The notes beneath the pieces are model-generated. The model worked only from the letters and a program-made list of their open reading frames with translations. It had not been told where the DNA came from and ran no database searches. Shown in pieces: positions 47,714 through 59,059 of a stretch of DNA of 64,000 nucleotides; positions within the stretch are counted from its first letter, which is position 1; each line of letters starts with the position of its first letter. Origin of the DNA: Ferruginivarius sediminum (GTDB lineage Bacteria > Pseudomonadota > Alphaproteobacteria > Kiloniellales > Rhodovibrionaceae); the NCBI RefSeq assembly GCF_003344765.1, contig NZ_QPMH01000002.1, forward strand, positions 186,001-250,000, given 5' to 3'. The translations under genes and the position numbers were made by a program.

Positions 47714-48694
47714 ATTCCAGGTGAATCTCAAGGCCATGCGCCGCTTCGCGTTGGCGTTGTCGGCGTTGGCTATTTCGGCCGATTCCATGCCGCGAAGTAT
47801 GCCGCACTCGAAGGCTGTGAACTGATCGGCGTCGCGGATATAGATGCCGAGCGCGCCGCCGCCGCGGCCGATGCGTACGGCGGCCAGCCTTTCACCGACC
47901 TGGGCGCCCTGCTGGATCGGGTCGATGCGGTCAGCGTGGCGACACCGACCAGCACGCACTACGACGTTGCGCGCGCCTGCATGGAGCGCGGCATCCACGT
48001 GCTGGTGGAAAAGCCGATGACCTCGACGGTGGAGCAGGCGGACGATCTTATCGAACTGGCGGCCCGCAACGGCCTTGTGCTTCAGGTCGGCCACCAGGAG
48101 CGGTTCTTCGTCGCCCAGCTTGGTCTGGAACATCTGGCCAAGACACCGAGCGAGATTTACTGCCAGCGGCTGGGCCCCTTCACCGGGCGCAGCGTGGATT
48201 GCTCCGTCGTCACCGACCTGATGATCCACGACATCGACCTGGCGCAGTCGCTGGTGCGCGGGCCGGTCACCGGTGTCATCGGCCTGGGCACGCCCAGCGT
48301 CACTAACCACCCGGACGAGGCCGACGTCACGCTCTATTACGCCAACGGCTGCAACGTCCGGCTGGTGGCCAGCCGCGCCAGCGAGGGCAGGCGCCGCACC
48401 GCCCGGATCGTGCACGCCGAGGGTGAGATCGAGATCGACTTCCTGGCGCGCACCTGTACCCACTCCAGCCTGGGCACGATCGAGCCGCGGATGCCGGAGC
48501 GCAAGGGCGGGCTGAACGGCCGGCACGTCCTGATCAACGACAACCTGGGCCAGGAATTGGCTGCCTTCCTCGACTCCGTGATCGAGGGTGGCTCGCCCAT
48601 GGTCACGGGCGAGGACGGCCGGCGCGCGTTGGAGACCGCTTTGCTGATCGAGGCGAACCTGAACCCAGTGCTGGACGCCGCCTCCGCGCGCTGA
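47714..48694 (+). CDS. Gfo/Idh/MocA family oxidoreductase, non-canonical start or frameshift
   Basis: The frame encodes a full Rossmann N-terminus (VGVVGVGYFG, GVADID, AVSVATPT), EKPM with the catalytic Lys, and a C-terminal alpha/beta domain to 48694. No ATG, GTG or TTG is in frame between the upstream TAA (47675) and the Rossmann motif; the only candidate behind a strong GGAGGGGG box at normal spacing is ATT 47714. Alternatively the GTG at 47721, in another frame, starts MNLKAMRRF and one lost base near 47750 would join it to RVGVVGVG. Either an ATT start or a single-base deletion is indicated. Family role: NAD(P)-dependent sugar or polyol dehydrogenase; substrate unknown. Confidence 0.78.
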   Translation: MPGESQGHAPLRVGVVGVGYFGRFHAAKYAALEGCELIGVADIDAERAAAAADAYGGQPFTDLGALLDRVDAVSVATPTSTHYDVARACMERGIHVLVEKPMTSTVEQADDLIELAARNGLVLQVGHQERFFVAQLGLEHLAKTPSEIYCQRLGPFTGRSVDCSVVTDLMIHDIDLAQSLVRGPVTGVIGLGTPSVTNHPDEADVTLYYANGCNVRLVASRASEGRRRTARIVHAEGEIEIDFLARTCTHSSLGTIEPRMPERKGGLNGRHVLINDNLGQELAAFLDSVIEGGSPMVTGEDGRRALETALLIEANLNPVLDAASAR

Positions 48695-48714
48695 TCGGAG
48701 GCTGCGCTGGAGCG

Positions 48715-49908
48715 CTATGCGGACGACGACCCGGCTCCCTTGCCGATCAGCGTCCAGCCTTGCACGGCCACGCCGCCCAGCCCCAGCACCCCGGCAATGG
48801 CAAGCGCCAATCCGCCCAGAAACGGCACCAGCACCACCAGCCCCAGCACCACAAGACCGGCGGCCACGCGGGCGAGGCACCAGCGATACTCTGTATGCTG
48901 GGCATGGCGGCCACGCAGCTTTGGTAGATATTGGCCGATCCACAGCGCCGCCGCGATGAGGCCCGTCGCCAGGGCCAGGGCGTAGAGCAGCAACGCGAAA
49001 AGACCCAACGGCAGGCCGATTGCCGTCGCCATGGCAATTGCGGCGGCAATCGGAACGGCGACCATCAGCACGACGCCCAGCGCAAGGCTGGGCAACGGCC
49101 GCAGGGTGATGGTGTCGCTCGCCCCCGCCACCAGACGCGGAAAAGCGGCCAGCAGCACGGCCCCGAGGACGATCAGGCTGACGATAACGCCGATCCAGGT
49201 CAGGACACCGGCGACAATAAGCTGCGCCACGCCCGGCATGCGGGCGGCGAAGTCAACGCCCGGCCGGCGCGTGACCTCTCCGGCCACCCGGGCGCCGCCG
49301 GCGATCTCGATCTCCTCGCCGCTGGAATAGCTCAGGTTGCCGCCGATGCGTGCGTTGGGGCCCAGGACAAGCCGCCCACCTGCAAGATAGACGTCGCCGT
49401 CCACGGGCCCGTCGATGCGGACCTGCCCGCCCGCGGCGCGCAGCGTACCGGCGATACGCCCGGAAACCCCCAGGCGCCCGCCGGCCATCAGGACGTCCCC
49501 CGCGACCTCGGTGTCCGGCTCCATTTCCAGGCTGCCGCCGGCGGCGATGACGTCGCCGGAGAAGCGGCCAGACATATCGACTTCCCCGCCCGCCATAATG
49601 CCGTCCTGCGCCTCGACGCCGCGCAGGTTGACGAACCCACCGGCCAGGAACAGATCCGCCGCCTTGGTATCGCGCACCCGCACCTCGCCCCCGGCGGCGA
49701 AGATGTCGTCCTCCACCTCCGCCTGCACATAGACCTCGGAGCCGGCCAGGAACTGCTTGTCACCATGGATGCCGGAGAGACGCGCCGGGCTGTGCCAAGC
49801 CTCCCGATCCTCGTCGGAGGCGAAGGACATGTCCGGCAGGGCGGTGATGAGGAGGAACAGGACGACCGATAGCAAACCCGAAAACGTTCTCACCCGTCCA
49901 GCCCGCAT
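48715..49908 (-). CDS. Bactofilin-like repeat domain fused to a membrane domain
   Basis: The 397-residue protein has a signal peptide (about residues 1-30), then a beta-solenoid-like region at about 45-225 built from repeats of roughly 18 residues with AGGxV or AGGxL at each turn (at least eight copies), similar to polymer-forming bactofilin-type proteins. Four or five membrane helices follow at about 230-390. The repeat region therefore lies outside the cytoplasm, unlike typical cytosolic bactofilins. Function unknown; a structural envelope role is inferred. It is convergent with the oxidoreductase. Confidence 0.8.
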   Translation of the reverse strand: MRAGRVRTFSGLLSVVLFLLITALPDMSFASDEDREAWHSPARLSGIHGDKQFLAGSEVYVQAEVEDDIFAAGGEVRVRDTKAADLFLAGGFVNLRGVEAQDGIMAGGEVDMSGRFSGDVIAAGGSLEMEPDTEVAGDVLMAGGRLGVSGRIAGTLRAAGGQVRIDGPVDGDVYLAGGRLVLGPNARIGGNLSYSSGEEIEIAGGARVAGEVTRRPGVDFAARMPGVAQLIVAGVLTWIGVIVSLIVLGAVLLAAFPRLVAGASDTITLRPLPSLALGVVLMVAVPIAAAIAMATAIGLPLGLFALLLYALALATGLIAAALWIGQYLPKLRGRHAQHTEYRWCLARVAAGLVVLGLVVLVPFLGGLALAIAGVLGLGGVAVQGWTLIGKGAGSSSA

Positions 49909-50084
49909 CTCGGCTACGTCCTCCCGGCTGCGAGAACCCGGCTAGACCTTAGCTCATCCGGGATGACGCCGTCGTTACAAAACTATAAGCCGCGGCAAAT
50001 ATAACTGAACGGATACGCTGCATGCCCAAAACGGATAAGCGTATACCCTCGGCCAGCCGCGAACGGCGCATCAAGCTACGCCAC

Positions 50085-51344
50085 CTACTCATACGAGCGC
50101 TGGTCGTCGATCACCTTGCCGTCGTTCGGCAGTTCGCCCGGCTCGACCAGGGCGACGTCGCCCTTGACCTTGCAGAAGGCCTGGACGCTCTCGGCGATCT
50201 TGCGGCCCAGCGCCTCGTCGCCGCCGGGAACCTCGCACACCAGGGTCATGATGTCGGATTCGCCGCGCCGCTCCACCACGAGGCGGGCCTTGGCGATCTC
50301 GGGGTGGTGCTGGACGACCTGATCCACCTGCTCGGGCCGGACGAACATGCCCTTCACCTTCGCGGTCTGGTCGGCCCGGCCCATCCAGCCCTTGATGCGG
50401 ATGTTGGTCCGCCCGCAGGGGCTCTGGCCCGGCAGCACGGCGGAGAGATCGCCGGTGGAGAAGCGGATCAGCGGATAGTCCGGGTTCAGGACGGTCACCA
50501 CGACCTCGCCGACCTCGCCTTCGGGCACTGGCGTATCGGTGCCGGGGCGGACAATTTCCAGCAGCACATGCTCGTCCACCACCATGCCCTCGTTCGGCCC
50601 GCCGCCGGCCGCCGCCGTCTCATACGCGATCAGCCCGCACTCGGCTGTGGCATAGCACTGCAGCGTCTCGATGCCCCGGTTCTGGTAGCCCTGGCGCAGC
50701 GACGGGAACAGTGCCCCGCCGGACACCAGCGCCCGCCGGATCGAGGAGGCGTCCAGCCCCTCTTCGTCCGCCTTGTCCAGAAGCACCTTCAGATAGTCCG
50801 GCGTACCCGCGAAGCAGGTGGGCCGCAGTTGCGCGATCGCCTGAACCTGAAGCTCGGTATTGCCGACGCCCGCCGGGACGACGGGACAGCCCAGCGCCCG
50901 CGCCCCGCTGTCCATCATCCAGCCGCCCGGCGTCAGGTGATAGGCGAAGGTGTTGTGAACCAGCTCACCCGCCCGGAAGCCGGCCGCGAACAGGCCACGG
51001 GCCATGCGCCAGTAGTCGTCGCACGCGCCCTGCGGCTCGTAGATCGGCCCCGGCGAGGCGAAAGCGCGCGCCATATGGCCCGGCGAGGTCGCGTTCAGCC
51101 CGCCGAAGGGCGGCAGCTTGCCCTGTTCGGCCACCAAGTCCTTCTTGCGCGTGACCGGCAGCCGCGCCAGCGCGTCGCGCGAGACCATCTCCGCCGGGTC
51201 GACGTCGCGCAGGATGCGGCCGTAATAGGGCGCGCGCTCCTTCGCGCGGGCGATGTGGCCGGCAAGGGCCGACATCTGCTCGCGCTCGCGCTCGGCCGGG
51301 TCTCTCGCTTCCAGGGAGTCGTAGAATACGTCGTCGGCGGACAT
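50085..51344 (-). CDS. Phenylacetate-CoA ligase (PaaK)-like protein with altered P-loop
   Basis: The 419-residue protein has the PaaK/AMP-binding layout: LPVTRKKDL, CFAGTPDYLK, CYATAECG (the A5-like motif) and a C-terminal lid domain with IKGWMGRADQTAKVKGMFV at residues 312-330. The usual Ser/Gly-rich ATP loop (SSGTTGxP) is replaced by FASPGPIYEP at 95-104, so ATP use may differ or be lost. It is the last gene of the acyl-CoA ligase/ABC operon. Predicted role: activation of an aromatic or other carboxylate to its CoA ester, uncertain. Confidence 0.82.
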   Translation of the reverse strand: MSADDVFYDSLEARDPAEREREQMSALAGHIARAKERAPYYGRILRDVDPAEMVSRDALARLPVTRKKDLVAEQGKLPPFGGLNATSPGHMARAFASPGPIYEPQGACDDYWRMARGLFAAGFRAGELVHNTFAYHLTPGGWMMDSGARALGCPVVPAGVGNTELQVQAIAQLRPTCFAGTPDYLKVLLDKADEEGLDASSIRRALVSGGALFPSLRQGYQNRGIETLQCYATAECGLIAYETAAAGGGPNEGMVVDEHVLLEIVRPGTDTPVPEGEVGEVVVTVLNPDYPLIRFSTGDLSAVLPGQSPCGRTNIRIKGWMGRADQTAKVKGMFVRPEQVDQVVQHHPEIAKARLVVERRGESDIMTLVCEVPGGDEALGRKIAESVQAFCKVKGDVALVEPGELPNDGKVIDDQRSYE

Positions 51345-51373
51345 TCGCCCTCCGGTCCTGTTGCCGCGGCGGC

Positions 51374-52228
51374 TCAGGAGAGCCAGCGTTTGCGGCGCTT
51401 GTAGTGCTTCACTTCGCGGTAGCTCTTACGCCCGGCGCCGGAAATGCCGAGGTAGAACTCCTTCACGTCCTCGTTCTCGCGCAGCGCCTGCGCCTCGCCG
51501 TCCAGCACGACGCGGCCGTTTTCCAGGATATAGCCGTAGGTGGCGTAGCGCAGCGCGACGTTGGTGTTCTGCTCGGCCAGAAGGAAGGACACCCCCTCGT
51601 CCCGGTTGAGCGATTTGACGATCTCGAAGATCTCCTCGACAAGCTGCGGGGCCAGACCCATCGACGGCTCGTCCAGCAGGATCATCTGCGGGCGGCTCAT
51701 CAACGCGCGGCCGATGGCGCACATCTGCTGCTCGCCGCCGCTGGTATAGCCGGCCTGGGAGCTGCGCCGCTCCTTCAAGCGCGGGAAATAGGTGTAGACC
51801 ATCTCTAGATCCTGCGCGATCTGCCCGCGATTGGCGGAGCGCGTATACGCACCCGTCAACAGGTTCTCCTCGATGGTCAGGTGTTCGAAGCAGTGGCGGC
51901 CTTCCATCACCTGGATGACGCCGCGCTTGACCAGGTCGTTGGGGGTCAGTCCCTGCACCTCTTCGCCCCGCAGGTGGATGCTGCCCTTGGTGACCTCGCC
52001 GCGCTCGGCGCGCAGCAGGTTGGATATCGCCTTCAGCGTCGTGGTCTTGCCGGCCCCGTTCGCGCCCAGGAGCGCGACGACGCCACCTTCCGGCACCGAC
52101 AGCGACACGCCCTTCAGCACCAGGATGACGTGGTCGTAGATGACCTCGATGTTGTTGACCGACAACAGCGGCTCGGCCTCTGCGGGCGCCGGGCCGGCTT
52201 GGGCGGCGGTGGCTTCCTGGACGGACAT
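51374..52228 (-). CDS. livF: Branched-chain amino acid-type ABC transporter ATPase (LivF-like)
   Basis: The 284-residue ATPase has Walker A GANGAGKTT (55-63), signature SGGEQQ and Walker B ILLDEPSMGLAP, as in LivF. It has an N-terminal Ala/Pro-rich extension and a basic C-terminal tail (KHYKRRKRWLS) that are longer than usual. It pairs with the LivG-like ATPase at 55850 in the same operon. Confidence 0.9.
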   Translation of the reverse strand: MSVQEATAAQAGPAPAEAEPLLSVNNIEVIYDHVILVLKGVSLSVPEGGVVALLGANGAGKTTTLKAISNLLRAERGEVTKGSIHLRGEEVQGLTPNDLVKRGVIQVMEGRHCFEHLTIEENLLTGAYTRSANRGQIAQDLEMVYTYFPRLKERRSSQAGYTSGGEQQMCAIGRALMSRPQMILLDEPSMGLAPQLVEEIFEIVKSLNRDEGVSFLLAEQNTNVALRYATYGYILENGRVVLDGEAQALRENEDVKEFYLGISGAGRKSYREVKHYKRRKRWLS

Positions 52229-52345
52229 GGCGGTTCAGCGTGCCCTGCTTGCTCGTTCGATGGTCACGGCCGGCCGAAGAGGGCCGAAAGGCGGCCCCGC
52301 CGGCGCACCGCGCCAAGCGGGACCCGCCCGTCGGTCATTGCCGGA

Positions 52346-53683
52346 TCAGCCTTCCTGGCTGCAGTCGCGGACCGGCAGTCCGTTCTCCTCGGCATAGGTC
52401 TTGGCCGCGGCCTCGACCTTCGGCCGGACCACATCGTGGAACGGCTCCAGCCAGTCGGTGACCTTGCTCCACTGCTCGCCGTCCCACTGCTGGACGAAGA
52501 TCTGGCCCTCGCCCTCATGGTTGGCGCAGCTTATCCTGGTCGGCAGGACGAGGCCCGTGGCGCCGAGTTCTTCGAGGCGCGCCTCGGTCAGCTCCAGATT
52601 CTCAAGACCCCATCGCACTTCCTTGCCGGAGAGGGCCTTGTCGCCGTACTTGCCCATCGCCGTGCGGATCGCCTCGGTGTCGTAGAGCATGTTGGCGACG
52701 CCGCGGTTGTAGAGAACGGTGCCCAGCCCCTCTTCCTTCGCCGCTTCCATGTCGCCGCCGTAGACATGCTCGACGATGTCGTCGAGGACCGCGAAGTCGG
52801 TGCCGACGCCGTTGAAGTTGCCGGCCTTGTACCCCTTGGCGGCCGCGCCGGCGGGCTCCACGTCCTGCTCGCTGCCGGCCCACCACACGCCGATGAAGTG
52901 GTCCATCGGGTAGCGAATGTTGATCGCCTCCTTGATTGCGACCTGGTTCATCACACCCCAGCCCCACATGATCAGCCAGTCGGGACGGTCCCGGCGGATC
53001 TGAAGCCAGGTTGCGCTCTGCTCCTGACCCGGATGGTCCACCGGGTAGGTCGTCAGTTCATAGCCGTGCTGCTCCGACAGTGTCTCCAGCGTCGGGATCG
53101 GCTCCTTGCCGTAGGGGCTGTTGTGGTAGATCAGGCCGATGTGCTTGCCGTCGAGGTTCTCCAGCCCGCCTTCGACATTGCCGATATGCCGGATGAAGGC
53201 CGCGGCCTGGCTCCAGTAGGTGGCGGGGAAGTTGAAGGTCCACTTGAAGACACTGCCGTCGGCGGCGGCGGTGCGGCCATAGCCCATCGTGTGCAGCGGG
53301 ATCTCGTCGACCCGCGCCTTGGGGATAAGCTGGTAGGAGATGCCCGTGGACAGTGGGTTGAAAACGACCGCGCCCTTGGCCCCCTTGTTCTTCAGCTTCT
53401 CGTAGCACTCGACGCCCAGCTTGGTGTCATAGCGCGTCTCGCACTCCTCGTAGGCGATCTTGACGCCGTTGATTCCGCCGTCGCGGGCGTTCAGCAGCTT
53501 CAGATAGTCGCGCCAGCCGTTGGCGATCGGAATGCCGTTGGGCGCGTAGGGCCCCGTGCGGTAAACCGTCAGCGGAATGAATATCTCCTCGTCCGCCGCG
53601 GCGGCCTTCTCGGCGGCCACGCCCCCGACGGCAATCGCCGCCGCGGTCAGGACCCCCAGAGCGAGTTTCCCGGTTCGTTTCAT
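52346..53683 (-). CDS. ABC transporter substrate-binding protein (LivJ/K type)
   Basis: The 445-residue protein starts at ATG 53683 with GGGAGG 8 bases upstream. A Sec signal ends near AAAA (residue 30). The mature part has the type I periplasmic-binding fold of the Leu/Ile/Val family (PNGIPIANGWRDYLKLLN at residues 49-66, IGLIYHNSPYGK). The binding partner is unknown; given the two ligase genes a carboxylic or aromatic acid is more likely than an amino acid, which is inference. It sits between the permease and the LivF gene. Confidence 0.9.
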   Translation of the reverse strand: MKRTGKLALGVLTAAAIAVGGVAAEKAAAADEEIFIPLTVYRTGPYAPNGIPIANGWRDYLKLLNARDGGINGVKIAYEECETRYDTKLGVECYEKLKNKGAKGAVVFNPLSTGISYQLIPKARVDEIPLHTMGYGRTAAADGSVFKWTFNFPATYWSQAAAFIRHIGNVEGGLENLDGKHIGLIYHNSPYGKEPIPTLETLSEQHGYELTTYPVDHPGQEQSATWLQIRRDRPDWLIMWGWGVMNQVAIKEAINIRYPMDHFIGVWWAGSEQDVEPAGAAAKGYKAGNFNGVGTDFAVLDDIVEHVYGGDMEAAKEEGLGTVLYNRGVANMLYDTEAIRTAMGKYGDKALSGKEVRWGLENLELTEARLEELGATGLVLPTRISCANHEGEGQIFVQQWDGEQWSKVTDWLEPFHDVVRPKVEAAAKTYAEENGLPVRDCSQEG

Positions 53684-53772
53684 CTTCGTTACCTCCCAGG
53701 TTCGCACACCATTGTTATCGTTCTTGTTCGAAACCGCGCGGGCTTGCGCGATCCGTCTCCTATTGAACCGTA

Positions 53773-54849
53773 TCAGTACGGGAAGGGCCAGCGGCGCAGT
53801 TTCTCCTTGGCAATCTGCCACAGGCGCGCAAGCCCGTGCGGCTCGACGATCAGGAAGAACACGATCATCGCGCCGAAGACGATGTTCTCAAGCTGCTTGG
53901 CGAGCGCCACACCGATGGGCAGGCCCAGCGCCTCGGGCACGTTGGTGAGCAGGATCGGCACCACCGTTATGAAGAAGGCGCCCAGGATCGAGCCCAGGAT
54001 GCTGCCAAGTCCGCCGATGATGACCATGAACAGCACCAGGAACGAGACGCTGATGTCGAAGGCCGCCGTCTCAACGCTGCCCAGGTAGATCGCGAAGTAA
54101 AGCGCGCCGGCGACACCGCAGACATAGCTGCTGACGGCGAACGCGGCCAGCTTGGTGGTGAGCGGCCGGATGCCGATGATCTCGGCGGCGATGTCCATGT
54201 CGCGGATCGCCATCCAGGCGCGCCCCACGCGCCCGCGCATCAGGTTCTTGGCCAACAGCGCGAACAGCGCGACGAAGCCCAGCGCGACCAGATAGCGCGC
54301 CTCCGCCGTGGCCTCGGGACCCGTCACCATGAAGCCGCCCATCGTGCGCGGCGGCGCGGTGATCGTGCCGGAGGGGTTGTAGTTGTAGAACCACTCCACG
54401 CGGTTGAACAGCCAGACCAGGAAGAACTGCGCCGCCAGCGTGGCAACCGCCAGATAGAAGCCCTTGATGCGCAGGCTGGGAATGCCGAAGAGGCAGCCCA
54501 CCGCCGCCGCGGGTATTCCCGAGAGCAGGAACACGATCAGGATGTTCATTTCCGGGAAGGCGGTCGACAGCTTGTAGGTCGCATAGGCCCCGCAGGCCAT
54601 GAAGCCGCCGGTGCCGAGGCTGAGCTGGCCGCAATAGCCGGTCAGCAGGTTCAGGCCGATGGCCGCCAGCGTGAACACCAGCGCCGGGATCAGGATGGCC
54701 TGCAGCCAGTATTCGTTCGCCACCGACGGCACCGCGACGAACGCCAGCGCGATGACCGCATAGACCACCCAGCGGTCCTGCGGGATCGGGAAGATCGCCT
54801 GATCGGCGCCGTAGGTGGTCTTGAACTGACCGGCTTCGCGGTAAAGCAC
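53773..54849 (-). CDS. livM: Branched-chain amino acid-type ABC permease (LivM-like)
   Basis: The 358-residue protein from GTG 54849 has about nine or ten membrane helices and the LivM landmarks (NLLTGYCGQLSLGTGGFMACGAY at residues 68-90; GRAWMAIRD). It forms the channel with the LivH-like partner, which ends 4 bases upstream of this gene. Confidence 0.92.
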   Translation of the reverse strand: MLYREAGQFKTTYGADQAIFPIPQDRWVVYAVIALAFVAVPSVANEYWLQAILIPALVFTLAAIGLNLLTGYCGQLSLGTGGFMACGAYATYKLSTAFPEMNILIVFLLSGIPAAAVGCLFGIPSLRIKGFYLAVATLAAQFFLVWLFNRVEWFYNYNPSGTITAPPRTMGGFMVTGPEATAEARYLVALGFVALFALLAKNLMRGRVGRAWMAIRDMDIAAEIIGIRPLTTKLAAFAVSSYVCGVAGALYFAIYLGSVETAAFDISVSFLVLFMVIIGGLGSILGSILGAFFITVVPILLTNVPEALGLPIGVALAKQLENIVFGAMIVFFLIVEPHGLARLWQIAKEKLRRWPFPY

Positions 54850-54853
54850 GCGC

Positions 54854-55789
54854 CTAAACCCTCTCGATAATCTTCTCGCCGAACAGGCCCTGCGGCCGGA
54901 ACATCAGGAACACCATTGCCAGGACGTAGGCGAACCAGTTCTCGATGGCGCCGCCGATGATCGGACCCCAGTAAATCTCCGCCACCTTCTCGCCAACGCC
55001 GATGATGAGACCGCCCACGATGGCGCCCGGGATCGAGTTGAAGCCGCCCAGGATCAGCACCGGAAGCGCCTTGAACGCGATCAGCGACAGCGAGAACTGC
55101 ACGCCGCTCTGCGCGCCCCACATCACGCCGGCGACCAGCGCGATGAAGCCGGCGACCGACCACACCACGACCCAGATGGTCTGCAGCGGGATGCCCACCG
55201 ACTGCGCTGCCTGGTGGTCGTCGGCGACCGCGCGCAGCGCCCGGCCGATGGCGGTCTTCTGCAGGAAGATCACCAGCAGCGTCACCAGGATCGCCGCCGT
55301 CACGGCCGCGAAGATCTCGAACTGGTTCAGCAGCATGCCGCCGACGAAGAACGGCTGGTCCGGAATACCGATGTCGAGCGCCTTGACGTTCGAGCCCCAA
55401 ATCAGCTCGCCCAGCCCTTCGAACACGAAGGCAAGGCCGATGGTGGTCATGAACAGCACGATGTGCGGCTGGTTCACCAGATGGCGCAGGATCACCCGCT
55501 CGATGGCGTAGGCGAGCGCGATCATCACGACGATGGTCATCGGGATCGCCGCCCACGACGGCAGACCGTGCTCCATGAAGCCGACCAGCGTCAACGCGGC
55601 GAACAGGACCATTGCCCCCTGCGCGAAGTTCACCACCCCCGACGCCTTGAAGATCACGGCGAAACCCAGGGCCACCAGGGCGTACATGACACCGGCCATC
55701 AGGCCGCCGATCACCACCTCGGCGAAAAACACCGGCTGTGTGGCCATGTCGACGAAAGGCGAAATCAGCACATGGTAAAGCGCGTCCAT
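54854..55789 (-). CDS. livH: Branched-chain amino acid-type ABC permease (LivH-like)
   Basis: The 311-residue protein has eight or so helices, with GLMAGVMYALVALGFAVIFKASGVVNFAQGAM at residues 29-60 typical of LivH, and a GRALRAVADD coupling helix. It is followed 4 bases later by livM. Confidence 0.92.
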   Translation of the reverse strand: MDALYHVLISPFVDMATQPVFFAEVVIGGLMAGVMYALVALGFAVIFKASGVVNFAQGAMVLFAALTLVGFMEHGLPSWAAIPMTIVVMIALAYAIERVILRHLVNQPHIVLFMTTIGLAFVFEGLGELIWGSNVKALDIGIPDQPFFVGGMLLNQFEIFAAVTAAILVTLLVIFLQKTAIGRALRAVADDHQAAQSVGIPLQTIWVVVWSVAGFIALVAGVMWGAQSGVQFSLSLIAFKALPVLILGGFNSIPGAIVGGLIIGVGEKVAEIYWGPIIGGAIENWFAYVLAMVFLMFRPQGLFGEKIIERV

Positions 55790-55849
55790 CGCCGGGCTAC
55801 TCCCCTGTGCCGCAAGGATCGGAACGAAGATGAGGCGTCGTGCAAGCGA

Positions 55850-56686
55850 TCATTCGTGCGGCACTCCAAGATAGGCGTCGATGACTTTCTGGTCACGGCT
55901 GACCTCGTCGGGCGTGCCGTCGGCCAGCTTGCGCCCATAGTCGAGGACCACCACCCGGTCGGACAGGTCCATGACGACGCCGATGTCATGCTCGATCAGC
56001 GCGATGGTGGTGCCGAACTCGTCGTTCACGTCGAGGATGAAGCGGCTCATGTCCTCCTTCTCCTCGACGTTCATGCCGGCCATCGGTTCGTCCAGCAGCA
56101 GCAGGTGCGGCTCCATCGCCAGCGCGCGGGCCAGTTCCACCCGCTTTTGCAGGCCGTAGGGCAGGCGCCCGACGGGCGTGCGGCGGATCGACTGGATCTC
56201 CAAAAAGTCGATGATGTGCTCGACGTACTCGCGGTGCTGCAACTCCTCCGCCTTGGCCGGGCCCCAGTACAGGGCCTGCCAGAAGAAGTTGCGCTTCATT
56301 TTCAAAAGACGCCCGGTCATGATGTTGTCGAGCGTGCTCATCCCCTTGAACAGGGCGACGTTCTGGAAGGTGCGGGCGATGCCGGTCTTCGCGGCCTCGT
56401 TCGGGCGCATCTTCTTGCGCACCTTGCCGCGATAGGTGATCCGGCCCTGCTGTGGGTGATAGAAGCCGTTGATGACGTTCAGCATCGACGTCTTGCCCGC
56501 GCCGTTCGGCCCGATGATGGCGCGGATCTCGCCCTGCTTGATATCGAAGCTGACGTTCGAGATCGCCTTCACGCCGCCGAAGGAGAGCGAGATGTCATCG
56601 ACCGAAAGCAGTGTTTCGGTGAACACGCGTGCCGGCGCTTGCGGCGCCCCGGCGGAAACTGCGGCGTCGGCGTAGGCTTCACTCAT
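55850..56686 (-). CDS. livG: Branched-chain amino acid-type ABC transporter ATPase (LivG-like)
   Basis: The 278-residue ATPase has Walker A GPNGAGKTS (59-67), Walker B LLLDEPMAGM and a signature LPYGLQKRVELARAL at residues 163-177, where Tyr-Gly-Leu-Gln replaces the usual Ser-Gly-Gly-Gln. It has a 25-residue Ala-rich N-terminal extension. It starts 8 bases after the acyl-CoA ligase stop. Confidence 0.92.
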   Translation of the reverse strand: MSEAYADAAVSAGAPQAPARVFTETLLSVDDISLSFGGVKAISNVSFDIKQGEIRAIIGPNGAGKTSMLNVINGFYHPQQGRITYRGKVRKKMRPNEAAKTGIARTFQNVALFKGMSTLDNIMTGRLLKMKRNFFWQALYWGPAKAEELQHREYVEHIIDFLEIQSIRRTPVGRLPYGLQKRVELARALAMEPHLLLLDEPMAGMNVEEKEDMSRFILDVNDEFGTTIALIEHDIGVVMDLSDRVVVLDYGRKLADGTPDEVSRDQKVIDAYLGVPHE

Positions 56687-56694
56687 CGCCTGTC

Positions 56695-58704
<2,010 letters not shown>

Positions 58705-59059
58705 CTAAGCCGATCTCCTGTCAACGCGAGGCTTCGGGCCGGCATTCATTGTGCCGCCGCCGTCCATGGTAGCAGTCGCGCTTCGCGACCGCACGCCAAG
58801 CGCGCCCAATTTTTGACATGGCGCACAAAGCCTCGACCTGCCCTGTTCGTTTTCGGGGTCTTCTTTCGTGTTCCGACCCTCGGTTATCGCATGACAGCTT
58901 CGATCAAACGGCATGGGCCGTCAAGCGGGTGTGACGGTGAAGCGCGCCGGAGGCCTCAAACGGGGCGTTTTAGAGCGGATGGCAGGGCCCTGGCTGCCGG
59001 CCCGGCGGTAATTTCCGCTTCGAGTCTGGTGGAAGCCGCGAAATCGCGCGCTTTCGCCT
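58705..59059. other. Gene-free stretch between the ligase operon and the thioesterase
   Basis: The left part should hold the minus-strand promoter of the ligase operon. Near the right end a GCGAAA/TTTCGC inverted repeat (about 59037-59056) follows the thioesterase stop but has no T run. A TTTTAGAGCGGATGG stretch at about 58968 hints at an old palindromic repeat but is not convincing. No ORF is supported. Confidence 0.45.

Noticed and set aside
47714..48694. Calling the oxidoreductase a pseudogene
   Set aside because: Everything from the Rossmann motif onward is intact, and an ATT start with an ideal ribosome-binding site or a single sequencing error remains possible, so it is kept as a CDS with a caution.
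51881..54088. 735-aa plus-strand ORF across the ABC genes
   Set aside because: Reads antisense through three genes and two intergenic gaps; composition typical of shadow frames.
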